Of a stretch of DNA of 11,905 nt, positions 1-6,699 are shown piece after piece. Numbering within the stretch: the stretch's first letter is position 1; each line of letters begins with the position of its first letter. Both the position numbers and the translations under genes were made by a program. Below the pieces are notes generated by a model that was given only the letters and a program-made list of their open reading frames with translations, had not been told where the DNA came from and did not search any database. This stretch comes from Chloroflexota bacterium (GTDB lineage: Bacteria; Chloroflexota; Limnocylindria; Limnocylindrales; Limnocylindraceae). The stretch lies in assembly GCA_009692905.1 (NCBI GenBank), contig SHYI01000021.1, positions 1 to 11,905 of the forward strand, in the 5' to 3' direction.

Positions 1-470
1 AGGAGCTCGAGATACCGAATGGTTAATCCAGCACTCGTGGCGATCACTTCGGGGAGCTTCATGCGGCGGAGGGCGGTGACGATTGAGGGGGCACTCGCAA
101 ACGCCAAGAGCAGCATGGACGCCTGCACGCTGATCCATGCCTTGATGAGTGCGGTGAGCGCGATACGCAGTCCTGCACCCGAAATCTGCAGGGTGAGGGG
201 GCCGACTGAGCCAGCCCAGAGCAGCTCGTCGCTCCGCAGGAACACAATCGGCACTGCAGCAACGACAAACGGCAACGCAACCAGTCCGCGCCGCGCGAGG
301 CGACCTGGACTAATCCCGAGCAGTGCACCGGCAAACGCGAGCAGAAGCCACGAGAGCAGCAGTGCTAGATACGAGCCAGGCGGCAGAAGTGCGACCGCGG
401 TGACAAAGGCGAGCGTTGCAATGACGGCAGCACGTGTGTCACGGCCAACCCCACGCGATTCGGCGATCAC
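1..470 (-). CDS. cbiQ: CbiQ-like ECF transporter transmembrane (T) component, 3' end missing
   Basis: This is the N-terminal 156 residues of the membrane scaffold (T) subunit of an energy-coupling-factor importer. It would couple the substrate-binding CbiM protein to an ATPase in the cytoplasmic membrane for Co2+ or Ni2+ uptake. The reading frame runs open to the window edge. It is rich in hydrophobic segments (residues about 14-31 and 35-52, another around 60-75, and one near 110-130), followed by a segment with RRMKLP and then a hydrophobic stretch containing TIRYLEL, as expected in CbiQ. The ATPase-contacting Ala-Arg-Gly motifs normally come later and would lie outside the window. I place the start at the GTG at 470, which overlaps the cbiM stop as GTGA and implies translational coupling. 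The family call rests on position after cbiM plus overall character; cobalt versus nickel cannot be told from this subunit. Confidence 0.87.
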   Translation of the reverse strand, partial: MIAESRGVGRDTRAAVIATLAFVTAVALLPPGSYLALLLSWLLLAFAGALLGISPGRLARRGLVALPFVVAAVPIVFLRSDELLWAGSVGPLTLQISGAGLRIALTALIKAWISVQASMLLLAFASAPSIVTALRRMKLPEVIATSAGLTIRYLEL

Positions 471-1420
471 GATTGTGCTCGACTTCGCGCGAGTCGCCCC
501 AGTGCAAACAGCACGCCAATCACAACGATGATCCCAAGTACGCCGGCGACAGCGGTCGATGCGCCGCCATCAAGTCCGGGAATGGTGTAGTCGGGGAAGA
601 GCTCAAATGGGGCCCCAACCCCCGCATTCAAAAATCCAAGCTGCACTGCAACGGCCTCAAGGCCATCTGGATCAGTCGATGCGAAGAGGCTCGCGAGTGT
701 GGCTACCCCACCTGCAATCGCCACTCCAATCACCAGGCGACGTACTGGCGATGCTTTTGATGGTGCGCTCACTCCCGACAAAATGTCTGGGGCCGTTTGT
801 GCGATGAAGGTGAGCGCGGCAACGGTGATCAGTGCTTCGCCAATGCCGATGAGGGCATGCACGCCGAGCATTGCGGGAAGCCCAATAGCAACATTAGTGG
901 TGCCGGAGAGGCCAAGTTGCAACGTGGTGAATCCTGCCGCCGCAACAACGGCAAGCCAGGCGGCGGCTCCTGCGCCGAGGATGGATGCGCTGCGGCTACC
1001 GCCAAGCGCTGTTCCAATTCCGCGGGCGACAAACGAACCGCCAAGTGTGCCAATGATCCCCATGTTGAAAATGTTGGCGCCGAGCGCCAACAGACCACCA
1101 TCCTGAAAGAGGAGTGCCTGGATGCCAATCACCGTTGCCATCACGATCGTGCCCGCCCACGGGCCAAGCAGATAGCCGGCGAGTACCCCACCGAGCAGAT
1201 GGCCACTGGTGCCCGTGGCGACGGGGAAGTTGAACATCTGCGCCGCGAAGATGAATGCACCGAGCACCCCCATTAGGATCGGCTGCGATGCAAGCAGCTT
1301 CACATCAGCGCGCCCGGACTTCCGCACGGCGATCCCCACAAGCACGGCTGTCGCGACCCAGAGCAGGAGGGAGAGCTGCGGCGACAGGAACCCGTCGGGG
1401 ATATGCAACTGTGGGTACAT
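467..1420 (-). CDS. cbiM: CbiM cobalt/nickel ECF substrate-binding protein with fused PDGLE (CbiN-like) domain
   Basis: This is the integral membrane metal-capture subunit of an ECF Co2+/Ni2+ importer. The 317-residue product shows the family hallmarks: HIPDGFLSP at residues 6-14, the GTSGHLLGG loop (His74) and the LALGANIFNMG segment at 111-121. Several hydrophobic helices lie between residues 15 and 210. After about residue 225 comes an extra C-terminal module with a hydrophobic helix, the PDGLE motif at 251-255 and a final helix at about 288-308. This is the CbiN/PDGLE-type auxiliary domain that is often a separate gene, so the protein is a CbiM-CbiN-type fusion. An AGGAGG site four bases upstream supports the ATG at 1420 over a TTG one codon earlier. 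That start leaves four residues before the Leu-His that normally reads Met-His (see findings). It overlaps cbiQ by four bases. A Fur-type operator lies just upstream. Confidence 0.95.
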   Translation of the reverse strand: MYPQLHIPDGFLSPQLSLLLWVATAVLVGIAVRKSGRADVKLLASQPILMGVLGAFIFAAQMFNFPVATGTSGHLLGGVLAGYLLGPWAGTIVMATVIGIQALLFQDGGLLALGANIFNMGIIGTLGGSFVARGIGTALGGSRSASILGAGAAAWLAVVAAAGFTTLQLGLSGTTNVAIGLPAMLGVHALIGIGEALITVAALTFIAQTAPDILSGVSAPSKASPVRRLVIGVAIAGGVATLASLFASTDPDGLEAVAVQLGFLNAGVGAPFELFPDYTIPGLDGGASTAVAGVLGIIVVIGVLFALGRLARSRAQS

Positions 1421-1424
1421 CAAA

Positions 1425-1430
1425 CCTCCT
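1425..1430 (-). promoter_or_regulatory. Ribosome binding site of cbiM
   Basis: AGGAGG on the minus strand lies four bases before the ATG at 1420. It is only one base from the in-frame TTG at 1423 and sixteen bases from the TTG at 1408, so it favours the ATG start. Confidence 0.75.
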
Positions 1431-1463
1431 CAGCTCCAGCATCGACCGCTGGGCGACCAACCT

Positions 1464-1469
1464 AGTCTA
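1464..1469 (-). promoter_or_regulatory. Possible -10 element for cbiMQ
   Basis: On the minus strand this reads TAGACT, which fits the TANNNT form of a sigma-70 -10 element, 44 bases upstream of the cbiM ATG. It touches the end of the 1468-1487 palindrome, so a repressor bound there would block RNA polymerase. No convincing -35 is seen. This is a weak call based on a short match and position. Confidence 0.3.
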
Positions 1470-1487
1470 TCGCAATGCATTGCAATA
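1468..1487. promoter_or_regulatory. Fur-family (Nur-like) operator between cbiM and the regulator gene
   Basis: TATCGCAATGCATTGCAATA is a 20-bp inverted repeat with a perfect 12-bp core (1472-1483) and a single mismatched pair. It sits in the 90-bp divergent gap between cbiM and a Fur-family gene, at the upstream edges of both promoter regions. Read as half-sites it is TCGCAA-N4-TTGCAA. From memory, the nickel-responsive Nur box of Streptomyces is TTGCAA-N5-TTGCAA, so this is one base and one spacing unit away. The symmetry is seen directly. The binding partner (the adjacent Fur-family protein) and the metal (nickel) are inferred. Confidence 0.7.
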
Positions 1488-1497
1488 AGGATTCCCG

Positions 1498-1503
1498 TAT
1501 CCT
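1498..1503 (+). promoter_or_regulatory. Possible -10 element for a leaderless Fur-family transcript
   Basis: TATCCT fits TANNNT and ends seven bases before the ATG at 1511, which would place transcription initiation at or next to the start codon. No purine-rich ribosome site lies in the usual window before this ATG, consistent with a leaderless mRNA. The palindrome at 1468-1487 would then cover the -35 region. Weak call from spacing alone. Confidence 0.3.
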
Positions 1504-1510
1504 CCCTGGG

Positions 1511-1969
1511 ATGAAGCCCACGACCGATCCACAGCGGAGCCTCGCCACCCGTCTCCAGGCGTCGGTGCAGGCGCGCGGCCAGCGTTGGACCGAGCAGCGG
1601 CAGCTGATCGCCGACGTGCTTGCCGCCTCTGACGGCCATGCGACTGGGGCCGAACTGGTGGAGCGCGTGCGAGCCGCAGATCTGTCGGCGACCCCCTCAA
1701 CGGTCTACCGCACGCTCGATCTCCTCGAAGAGCTGGGATTCGCGAGCCACCACCACGGTGTCGACGGCCGTGAGACGTACCACCTAGAGGAGGTGCTCGC
1801 GCACGGTCACCTGTACTGCCAGGGGTGCGGCGCCGAGGTGGAGCTTGATGCCACGGCGGCGAAGCCGATCCTTGCGGCGATTGAGCGGGCCACCGGCTAC
1901 GCCGCCGACCTCGACCATCTCTCGCTCCAGGGGCGCTGCCCCTCCTGCCGAGCCGCCGCGGCGCGGTAG
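1511..1969 (+). CDS. Fur-family metal-responsive transcriptional regulator (Nur/Zur-like)
   Basis: This cytoplasmic, dimeric, metal-dependent DNA-binding repressor has 152 residues, a normal Fur-family length. The N-terminal winged helix includes RWTEQRQLI (25-33) and the recognition region TPSTVYRTLDLLEELG (61-76). The dimerisation and metal-binding half has a His cluster (80-82), H91, H98 and H100, then CQGC (103-106), H136 and CPSC (143-146). The two CxxC pairs are the Cys4 structural zinc site found in many Fur, Zur, PerR and Nur proteins. I chose the ATG at 1511: the in-frame ATG at 1475 would put coding sequence inside the operator palindrome and add 12 residues unlike the family. Divergence from a Co/Ni importer and a Nur-like operator favour nickel (or cobalt) sensing over iron or zinc. 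The family is certain; the metal is inferred. Confidence 0.93.
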   Translation: MKPTTDPQRSLATRLQASVQARGQRWTEQRQLIADVLAASDGHATGAELVERVRAADLSATPSTVYRTLDLLEELGFASHHHGVDGRETYHLEEVLAHGHLYCQGCGAEVELDATAAKPILAAIERATGYAADLDHLSLQGRCPSCRAAAAR

Positions 1970-1972
1970 ACT
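1967..1972 (+). promoter_or_regulatory. Possible -10 element for the catabolic cluster
   Basis: TAGACT, identical to the hexamer proposed for cbiM on the other strand, overlaps the stop codon of the Fur-family gene, 48 bases before the aldehyde dehydrogenase ATG. No clear -35 is seen. The 51-bp gap contains no convincing terminator, so read-through from the regulator is also possible. Confidence 0.25.
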
Positions 1973-2020
1973 CAGCCCGATAGCGCGCCGCATGTGCGCC
2001 GCACAAGTAAGGATGGACTC

Positions 2021-3586
2021 ATGGCTGAGAAGTTGAAGATCACGTACGCCACCCTGAACGATTCCAATGAGGAGATCCACATTGGGTATGAGGCCGGCCT
2101 CGCGCAGGCCCGCGCCATGATGGGCGGCGCACACGGCAACTTCATCAACGGCAGCTGGTCCACCGCGGGTGACACCTTTGTGAAGAAGTCCCCAATCGAC
2201 GGAAGTGTCGTCGGCACCTTTAGTAAGGGCGACCGCAGCACCGCAAAGGCGGCGATCGCCGCGGCGAAGGCGGCGTACCCAGCCTGGTCGAAGCGACCAT
2301 GGCAGGAGCGCGTCGCGCTGATTCGCGCGGCAGCCGAGCTGATCAGCGAGCGACAGTTCCTCTACTCCGCACTCCTCTCTATTGAGGTTGGCAAGAACCG
2401 CCTCGAGGCACTCGGCGACGTCGAAGAGACCGCCGACTTCTTCCGCATCTACGCGGGTGAGGTTGAGCGCAATAAGGGCTACATCCACACCATGGGGAAC
2501 CTTGGTGACGCAAAGGTTGAGACGACCACCGTTCTGAAGCCGTACGGCGTCTGGGCGGTCATCAGCCCATTCAACTTCCCCTTCGCCCTGATGGGCGGCC
2601 CAGTTGGTGCTGCACTTGTTGCCGGCAACTCGGTGGTGCTGAAGCCTTCGTCAGAGGCGCCGCTCTCGGCGGTGCTGCTCGCGCAAGCGATTAGCGATGC
2701 AGGAATTCCTGCCGGTGTCTTTAACATGGTGATGGGGCCAGGCGAAAGCGTCGGCGCGGAGCTGCAGGAGAACCACGATGTCTCCGGCATCACCTTCACC
2801 GGCTCAGCCGAGGTGGGCATGCAGGTCTACCGATCGTTTGCCAAGAACTATCCGAAGCCTGTCATTGTTGAGATGGGCGGAAAGAACCCAACGATCATCT
2901 CAAAGCATGCGGATCTTGAGAAGGCGGCCGAAGGGGTCCTTCGCTCTGCGTTCGGTCTCGGTGGGCAGAAGTGCTCGGCGAATAGCCGCGTCTATATCGA
3001 AGCGTCGGTGCATGACGAATTCGTGAAGCACCTCGTAGAGAAGACGAAGGCGCTGAAGGTCGGCGACCCAACGGTGCGCGGCGTCTTCCTTGGACCAATC
3101 ATCAACCAGCGCTCCGTCGACACCTTTATGCAGGCTTGCGACGAGGCGAAGCGTGATGGAACGATCGAGATCGGCGGCGGTCGCCTGACCGATGGCGATC
3201 TCGCCAAGGGCTTCTACGTCACACCGACCGTGGTGACGGGGCTCCCAGCAACGCATCGCCTCTTTACGGACGAGCTCTTCACGCCGTTCGTTGCGGTGGC
3301 GAAGATCGCCTCGTTCGAAGAGGGGATCGCCCTCGCCAACGAGAGCGAGTACGCCCTCACCGCCGGTTGCTATACCGAGGATGAGGCCGAGATCAAGACC
3401 TTCCTCGACACCATTGATGGCGGCGTTATCTACGTAAACCGCCGGGTGGGCTCCACGACCGGCGCATGGCCGATGGTCCAGCCGTTCGGCGGCTGGAAGA
3501 AGTCGGGCACGACGGGGAAGTCGGGCGGTGGCCTCTACTACGTGCCGCAGTACCTGCGTGAGCAGAGCCAGACAATCGTCCGCTAA
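2021..3586 (+). CDS. NAD(P)-dependent aldehyde dehydrogenase, semialdehyde or P5C dehydrogenase-like
   Basis: This soluble enzyme of the ALDH superfamily oxidises an aldehyde to a carboxylic acid. The 521-residue product has the full domain order. It carries the oxyanion Asn185 in ISPFNFPFAL, the cofactor-site VVLKPSSEAP (Lys208) and FTGSAEVG (259-266). The general base is Glu284 in VEMGGKNP, the catalytic Cys318 lies in GGQKCSAN, and Glu418 is in the DELFTPF motif. The length and the C-terminal NRRVGSTTGAW...QPFGGWKKSGTTGK region resemble the group often annotated as L-glutamate gamma-semialdehyde (1-pyrroline-5-carboxylate) dehydrogenase, but this divergent branch is not proof of substrate. 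I prefer the ATG at 2021, preceded at eight bases by AAGGA, over a GTG at 1994. Its position next to two omega-aminotransferases suggests that it oxidises the semialdehyde they produce (succinate, glutarate or glutamate semialdehyde are candidates). Confidence 0.93.
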   Translation: MAEKLKITYATLNDSNEEIHIGYEAGLAQARAMMGGAHGNFINGSWSTAGDTFVKKSPIDGSVVGTFSKGDRSTAKAAIAAAKAAYPAWSKRPWQERVALIRAAAELISERQFLYSALLSIEVGKNRLEALGDVEETADFFRIYAGEVERNKGYIHTMGNLGDAKVETTTVLKPYGVWAVISPFNFPFALMGGPVGAALVAGNSVVLKPSSEAPLSAVLLAQAISDAGIPAGVFNMVMGPGESVGAELQENHDVSGITFTGSAEVGMQVYRSFAKNYPKPVIVEMGGKNPTIISKHADLEKAAEGVLRSAFGLGGQKCSANSRVYIEASVHDEFVKHLVEKTKALKVGDPTVRGVFLGPIINQRSVDTFMQACDEAKRDGTIEIGGGRLTDGDLAKGFYVTPTVVTGLPATHRLFTDELFTPFVAVAKIASFEEGIALANESEYALTAGCYTEDEAEIKTFLDTIDGGVIYVNRRVGSTTGAWPMVQPFGGWKKSGTTGKSGGGLYYVPQYLREQSQTIVR

Positions 3587-3601
3587 ACGGGGACCTCCTC
3601 G

Positions 3602-3609
3602 TATACACT
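3602..3609 (+). promoter_or_regulatory. Possible -10 element before the first aminotransferase
   Basis: TATACACT in the 54-bp gap after the aldehyde dehydrogenase contains TATACA and TACACT, either of which could act as a -10. No matching -35 is visible. It may be an internal promoter of the cluster; weak call. Confidence 0.25.
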
Positions 3610-3628
3610 CCGCATAGAAAGCATGCAT

Positions 3629-3634
3629 AGGAGG
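3629..3634 (+). promoter_or_regulatory. Ribosome binding site fixing the aminotransferase start
   Basis: AGGAGG lies six bases upstream of the ATG at 3641. It sits inside the six-codon extension that would follow if translation began at the in-frame ATG at 3623, so it argues for the 3641 start. Confidence 0.8.
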
Positions 3635-3640
3635 GGCACC

Positions 3641-4939
3641 ATGACGATCGCCGAGAAGCCTGCAACCTGGCCAGCCACGCTGCCGCACCTCGTCACCAAG
3701 GTGCCCGGCCCAAGGGCCCTCGCCCAGGTTGCCGCCGACCAGGCCGTCGTCTCCGGAAGCCTGCCCCGCGCCTATCCGTTTGCCCCCGTACGCGGCTTTG
3801 GCATGGGCGTTGAGGATCAGGATGGGAACGTCTTCCTCGACTTCTGCGCCGGCATCGCCGTGAACTCCACGGGCCACTGCCACCCGCGCGTGGTCGACGC
3901 GATCGTGCAGCAGGCGCAGCGCCTCTTGCACTACAGCGCATCCGACTTCTACGAGCAGCGCTACCAGGAGCTCGCATCGGCGCTTGCCGCATCGGCACCA
4001 TGGAAGGGGCCATCAAAGGTCCTCTTGCAGAACTCAGGGACCGAAGCGGTTGAGGCCTCCATCAAGTTGGCGCGCTATATGAGCGGTCGCCAGTGGATCG
4101 TTGGTTTCGTCGGCGGCTTCCACGGACGAACCCTCGGCGCACTGACGCTGACAAATTCCAAGGCGAAGTATCACGCCCACTTTGGTCCACTCGCGCCAGG
4201 CTTCTTGCATGTGCCATTCGGCAGCGAGGGTCTTGATGAGCTGGAGCAGCGCATTATCGCGCGCACCATCCCTGGTGATGAGATTGCCGCATTTGTTGTT
4301 GAGCCGGTGCAGGGTGAGGGCGGCTACATCGTCCCCGACAAGGAGTTCTTCCCGCGTCTGAAGGCGATCGCCGACAAGTACTGCATCGCCATCGTTGTGG
4401 ACGAGGTGCAGTCTGGCGTTGCTCGCACCGGCAAGATGTGGGCAATTGAAAACTTCGGCATTGAGCCCGACATCGTCGCCGCGGCGAAGGGTCTCGGCTC
4501 AGGGATGCCGATCGGCGCTGTTATCGCGAAGGAGCACTGGATGCGCTGGAAGCCAGGCTCGCACGGCTCAACGTTCGGTGGCAACCCGGTTGCGGCAGCT
4601 GCGGCCATCGCCACACTTGAGGTGATTCGCGATGAGAACCTGATGCAGAACGCGATTGACCGCGGCGCACAAGCGCTCAAGGGGCTGCGCGCTGGCCTTG
4701 CGGGAAATAAGCATGTCACCGACATTCGTGGCATCGGCCTGATGATCGGCGTCGACTTCACCGACGGTGACATTGCCGGCGAGGTTGAGGTCGAGGCGTT
4801 TGAGCGCGGCCTCCTTGTGCTGACATGTGGCGACCGCGGCGTGCGCATGAGCCCACCACTCGTCGTGAACGAAGTCGAAATGAATACGGCCATCCGCATC
4901 TTCTCTGAGGCCGCAGCGGCAGTCGCCGCACGGCACTGA
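3641..4939 (+). CDS. Class III PLP aminotransferase (4-aminobutyrate / omega-amino acid type)
   Basis: This cytoplasmic PLP enzyme of fold type I, class III, moves a terminal amino group from an omega-amino acid to an oxoacid and so forms a semialdehyde. The 432-residue product shows NSGTEAVE (131-138) that binds the PLP phosphate, GGFHGRT (158-164), VEPVQGEGG (220-228), the DEVQSG block with Asp254 and Gln257, and the Schiff-base Lys283 in AAKGLGSGMP. It also has Thr311 in STFGGNP and a late Arg402 that may bind the substrate carboxylate. The features fit the GABA, acetylornithine and ornithine aminotransferase group, with GABA-type most likely from the VEPVQGEGG and DEVQSG signatures. The start at 3641 is set by a strong ribosome site. 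The preceding aldehyde dehydrogenase and following CoA-transferase suggest catabolism. GABA, 5-aminovalerate, beta-alanine and ornithine all remain possible substrates. Confidence 0.93.
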   Translation: MTIAEKPATWPATLPHLVTKVPGPRALAQVAADQAVVSGSLPRAYPFAPVRGFGMGVEDQDGNVFLDFCAGIAVNSTGHCHPRVVDAIVQQAQRLLHYSASDFYEQRYQELASALAASAPWKGPSKVLLQNSGTEAVEASIKLARYMSGRQWIVGFVGGFHGRTLGALTLTNSKAKYHAHFGPLAPGFLHVPFGSEGLDELEQRIIARTIPGDEIAAFVVEPVQGEGGYIVPDKEFFPRLKAIADKYCIAIVVDEVQSGVARTGKMWAIENFGIEPDIVAAAKGLGSGMPIGAVIAKEHWMRWKPGSHGSTFGGNPVAAAAAIATLEVIRDENLMQNAIDRGAQALKGLRAGLAGNKHVTDIRGIGLMIGVDFTDGDIAGEVEVEAFERGLLVLTCGDRGVRMSPPLVVNEVEMNTAIRIFSEAAAAVAARH

Positions 4940-4987
4940 GCGAGCGCCCATGCGCGGGCACCAGCCGTCAGGCGCAGGGGTGAGCAG

Positions 4988-5920
4988 GTGAACACCTCAA
5001 AGCTCGTCGATATGCGCACGGCGATCGCCGCGCATGTGCACGACGGCGATACGGTGGCAATCGAAGGGTTCACCCACTGCATCTCGTTTGCGGCGGGGCA
5101 CGAGATCATTCGACAGAGGCGACGCAACCTGACGCTGGCACGAATGACGCCCGATCTCGTGTACGACCAGATGGTCGCTGCAGGCTGTGCCAAGAAATTG
5201 ATCTTTAGCTGGCTCGGCAATCCTGGCGTCGGCTCGCTGCATGCGATTCGCCGGCGCACGGAGCCAGCCGCGCTCGCCCCCGGCGAATCACTCTTGGAGA
5301 TCGAGGAGTACAGCCATCACGGCATGGTCGGTCGCTATGTAGCCGGTGCGCACCGCCTCCCGTTCTACCCGCTGCGCAGCTACTCCGAGAGCGACCTGCC
5401 GAAGGTGAATCCGCTGATTCGCACGGTGCAGAGCCCGTTCGGCGGCGAAGAGATCTACGCCGTGCCGCCGCTCAACCCCGACGTGACGATCATCCATGCC
5501 CAGCGCGCCGACGCTGAGGGGAACGTACAGATGTGGGGCCTGCTCGGATGCCAGAAGGAGGCGGCATTCGCTGCGAAGCGCGTGATCGCCGTTGTTGAAG
5601 AGATCGTGCCGACGAGTGTGATTCGCGCCGATCCGAATCGCACCATTATTCCTGGGCTGATTGTGAGCGCCGTGGTGTGCGAACCGTTCGGTGCGCATCC
5701 GTCGTACGTGCAAGGTTCGTACGATCGTGACAATGCCTTCTACCGTGAGTGGGACACCATCAGCCGTGATGCCGCCGCCACCGAGGCGTGGCTGCAGGAG
5801 TGGGTCTACGGCGTCTCTGATCGTGCCGCCTACGTGGCGAAGTTCGGTGGCGACTACTTCAAGGGGCTCACCCCAACGAGTGCCCCATCTGGTTCGGTTG
5901 ACTACGGAGACTACCGATGA
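4988..5920 (+). CDS. Family I CoA-transferase alpha subunit, GctA-like
   Basis: This is the alpha half of a heteromeric family I CoA-transferase, which moves CoA between an acyl-CoA and a free carboxylic acid in the cytoplasm. The 310-residue length matches glutaconate CoA-transferase subunit A. Visible family features are the early DGDTVAIEGFTH segment (19-30), the strongly conserved region from LEIEEYSHHGM (103-113) onward, and the HAQRADAEGNVQMWG block (170-184), which is shared across CoA-transferase alpha chains. The start is GTG at 4988, preceded by a GGGG-rich ribosome site about seven bases upstream; no nearer ATG gives a better fit. It follows the aminotransferase by 48 bases and overlaps the beta subunit gene by four bases, so the two subunits should be made in equal amounts. 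The distant IpdA (steroid ring-cleaving) family is an alternative, discussed under the beta subunit. Confidence 0.9.
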   Translation: MNTSKLVDMRTAIAAHVHDGDTVAIEGFTHCISFAAGHEIIRQRRRNLTLARMTPDLVYDQMVAAGCAKKLIFSWLGNPGVGSLHAIRRRTEPAALAPGESLLEIEEYSHHGMVGRYVAGAHRLPFYPLRSYSESDLPKVNPLIRTVQSPFGGEEIYAVPPLNPDVTIIHAQRADAEGNVQMWGLLGCQKEAAFAAKRVIAVVEEIVPTSVIRADPNRTIIPGLIVSAVVCEPFGAHPSYVQGSYDRDNAFYREWDTISRDAAATEAWLQEWVYGVSDRAAYVAKFGGDYFKGLTPTSAPSGSVDYGDYR

Positions 5921-6699
5921 GCGGCCAGCGCCCAGCGAGCAAGAGCGAGTTGATGGTTGTCGCCTCGGCGCACGCCCTGACCGGAAAGCGCGTCTGCTTC
6001 GTGGGGGTGGGCCTCCCGAACATCGCCGTAAACCTGGCCAAGCGCACCGTCGCACCAGAGATGGAGCTGGTCTACGAGGCGGGCGTCTTCGGCGCAAATC
6101 CGGCACGACTCCCACTCTCCATTGGCGATCCAACGATCGTGACCGGCTCCACCGCGACCGTCTCCATGCACGACCTCTTCGGCCTCTACCTGCAGGGGGG
6201 TCGCATTGATGTGGGCTTCCTCGGCGGCGCGCAGATCGATCGATTCGGCAACTTGAACACGACGGTGATCGGCGACTACGCCGCACCGAAGACGCGCCTC
6301 CCAGGATCAGGTGGCGCATGCGAGATTGCCATCAACGCCAAAGAGATTTTGGTGATCATGCGTCAGAGCACGCGCAGCTTTGTCAAAGAGCTCGACTTCC
6401 GCACTTCTCCTGGCAACCTTGGCGGCGCAGTTGCAGCAGCGAAGACGCGCGCGGCGCAGGGGTGGGGCGGCAGCGGACCGTCGGGCGTCATCACCGACCT
6501 TGGCGTGTACGGCTTTGATGACGACGGCGAGATGGCACTGCGCAGTTTGCATCCGGGCGCAACACTCGATGAGGTGCGCGCATCCATTGGTTGGGAGATT
6601 CGCATCCCACAGAACGTCCCCGCCACGCCAACGCCAACTGACGAGGAGCTGCGCCTGATCCGCGAAGAGCTCGATCCGACCGGAGCATACGTTTCGTGA
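5917..6699 (+). CDS. Family I CoA-transferase beta subunit, GctB-like, with catalytic Glu54
   Basis: This is the beta, catalytic half of the CoA-transferase: 260 residues, close to glutaconate CoA-transferase subunit B. It contains GVGLPNIAVNLAKR (30-43), YEAG (53-56), FLGGAQIDRFGNLNTTVIGDY (101-121) and GSGGACEIA (130-138), all of which line up with my memory of Acidaminococcus GctB. The glutamate of YEAG falls at residue 54, the same position as the Glu54 reported to form the glutamyl-CoA thioester in GctB. Its presence favours a true CoA-transferase over IpdB-type retro-Claisen hydrolases, which as I recall lack it. It overlaps the alpha gene as ATGA and the next gene as GTGA, so all three are probably translated in a coupled way. 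Likely acids are C4-C6 dicarboxylates or oxoacids; the exact substrate is not readable. Confidence 0.92.
   Translation: MSGQRPASKSELMVVASAHALTGKRVCFVGVGLPNIAVNLAKRTVAPEMELVYEAGVFGANPARLPLSIGDPTIVTGSTATVSMHDLFGLYLQGGRIDVGFLGGAQIDRFGNLNTTVIGDYAAPKTRLPGSGGACEIAINAKEILVIMRQSTRSFVKELDFRTSPGNLGGAVAAAKTRAAQGWGGSGPSGVITDLGVYGFDDDGEMALRSLHPGATLDEVRASIGWEIRIPQNVPATPTPTDEELRLIREELDPTGAYVS

Noticed and set aside
19..531. Plus-strand reading frame of 170 codons at the left edge
   Set aside because: Antisense to cbiQ, whose minus-strand translation has hydrophobic helices and couples to cbiM by a GTGA overlap. The plus-strand product has no recognisable features.
1421..1510. Cobalamin riboswitch upstream of cbiM
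   Set aside because: The whole divergent gap is only 90 bp, too short for the roughly 200-nt riboswitch, and no B12-box-like conserved element is seen.
1475..1510. Upstream ATG start for the Fur-family gene
   Set aside because: It would add 12 residues unlike the family and place coding sequence inside the operator palindrome; the ATG at 1511 fits family length better.
1973..2008. Hairpin or repeat of GCGCCGC in the gap after the Fur-family gene
   Set aside because: The repeated GCGCCGC is direct and imperfect, with no T-tract; not supported as a terminator.
2900..3931. Long minus-strand reading frame (343 codons) opposite the aldehyde dehydrogenase and aminotransferase
   Set aside because: It lies antisense to two strongly conserved genes and spans their junction. 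The protein shows no family motif; it is a by-product of G+C-rich codon use.
4940..4987. Possible terminator hairpin between the aminotransferase and the CoA-transferase
   Set aside because: The best stem (GCCC/GGGC around 4947-4960) has only four base pairs and no T-run follows, so the genes are probably co-transcribed.
4324..5259. Minus-strand reading frame of 311 codons
   Set aside because: Antisense to the first aminotransferase and the CoA-transferase alpha start; no motif, no ribosome site.
5288..6319. Long minus-strand reading frame (343 codons) opposite the CoA-transferase genes
   Set aside because: Arg/Ser/Pro-rich low-complexity translation, antisense to two subunits with clear motifs; a shadow frame.
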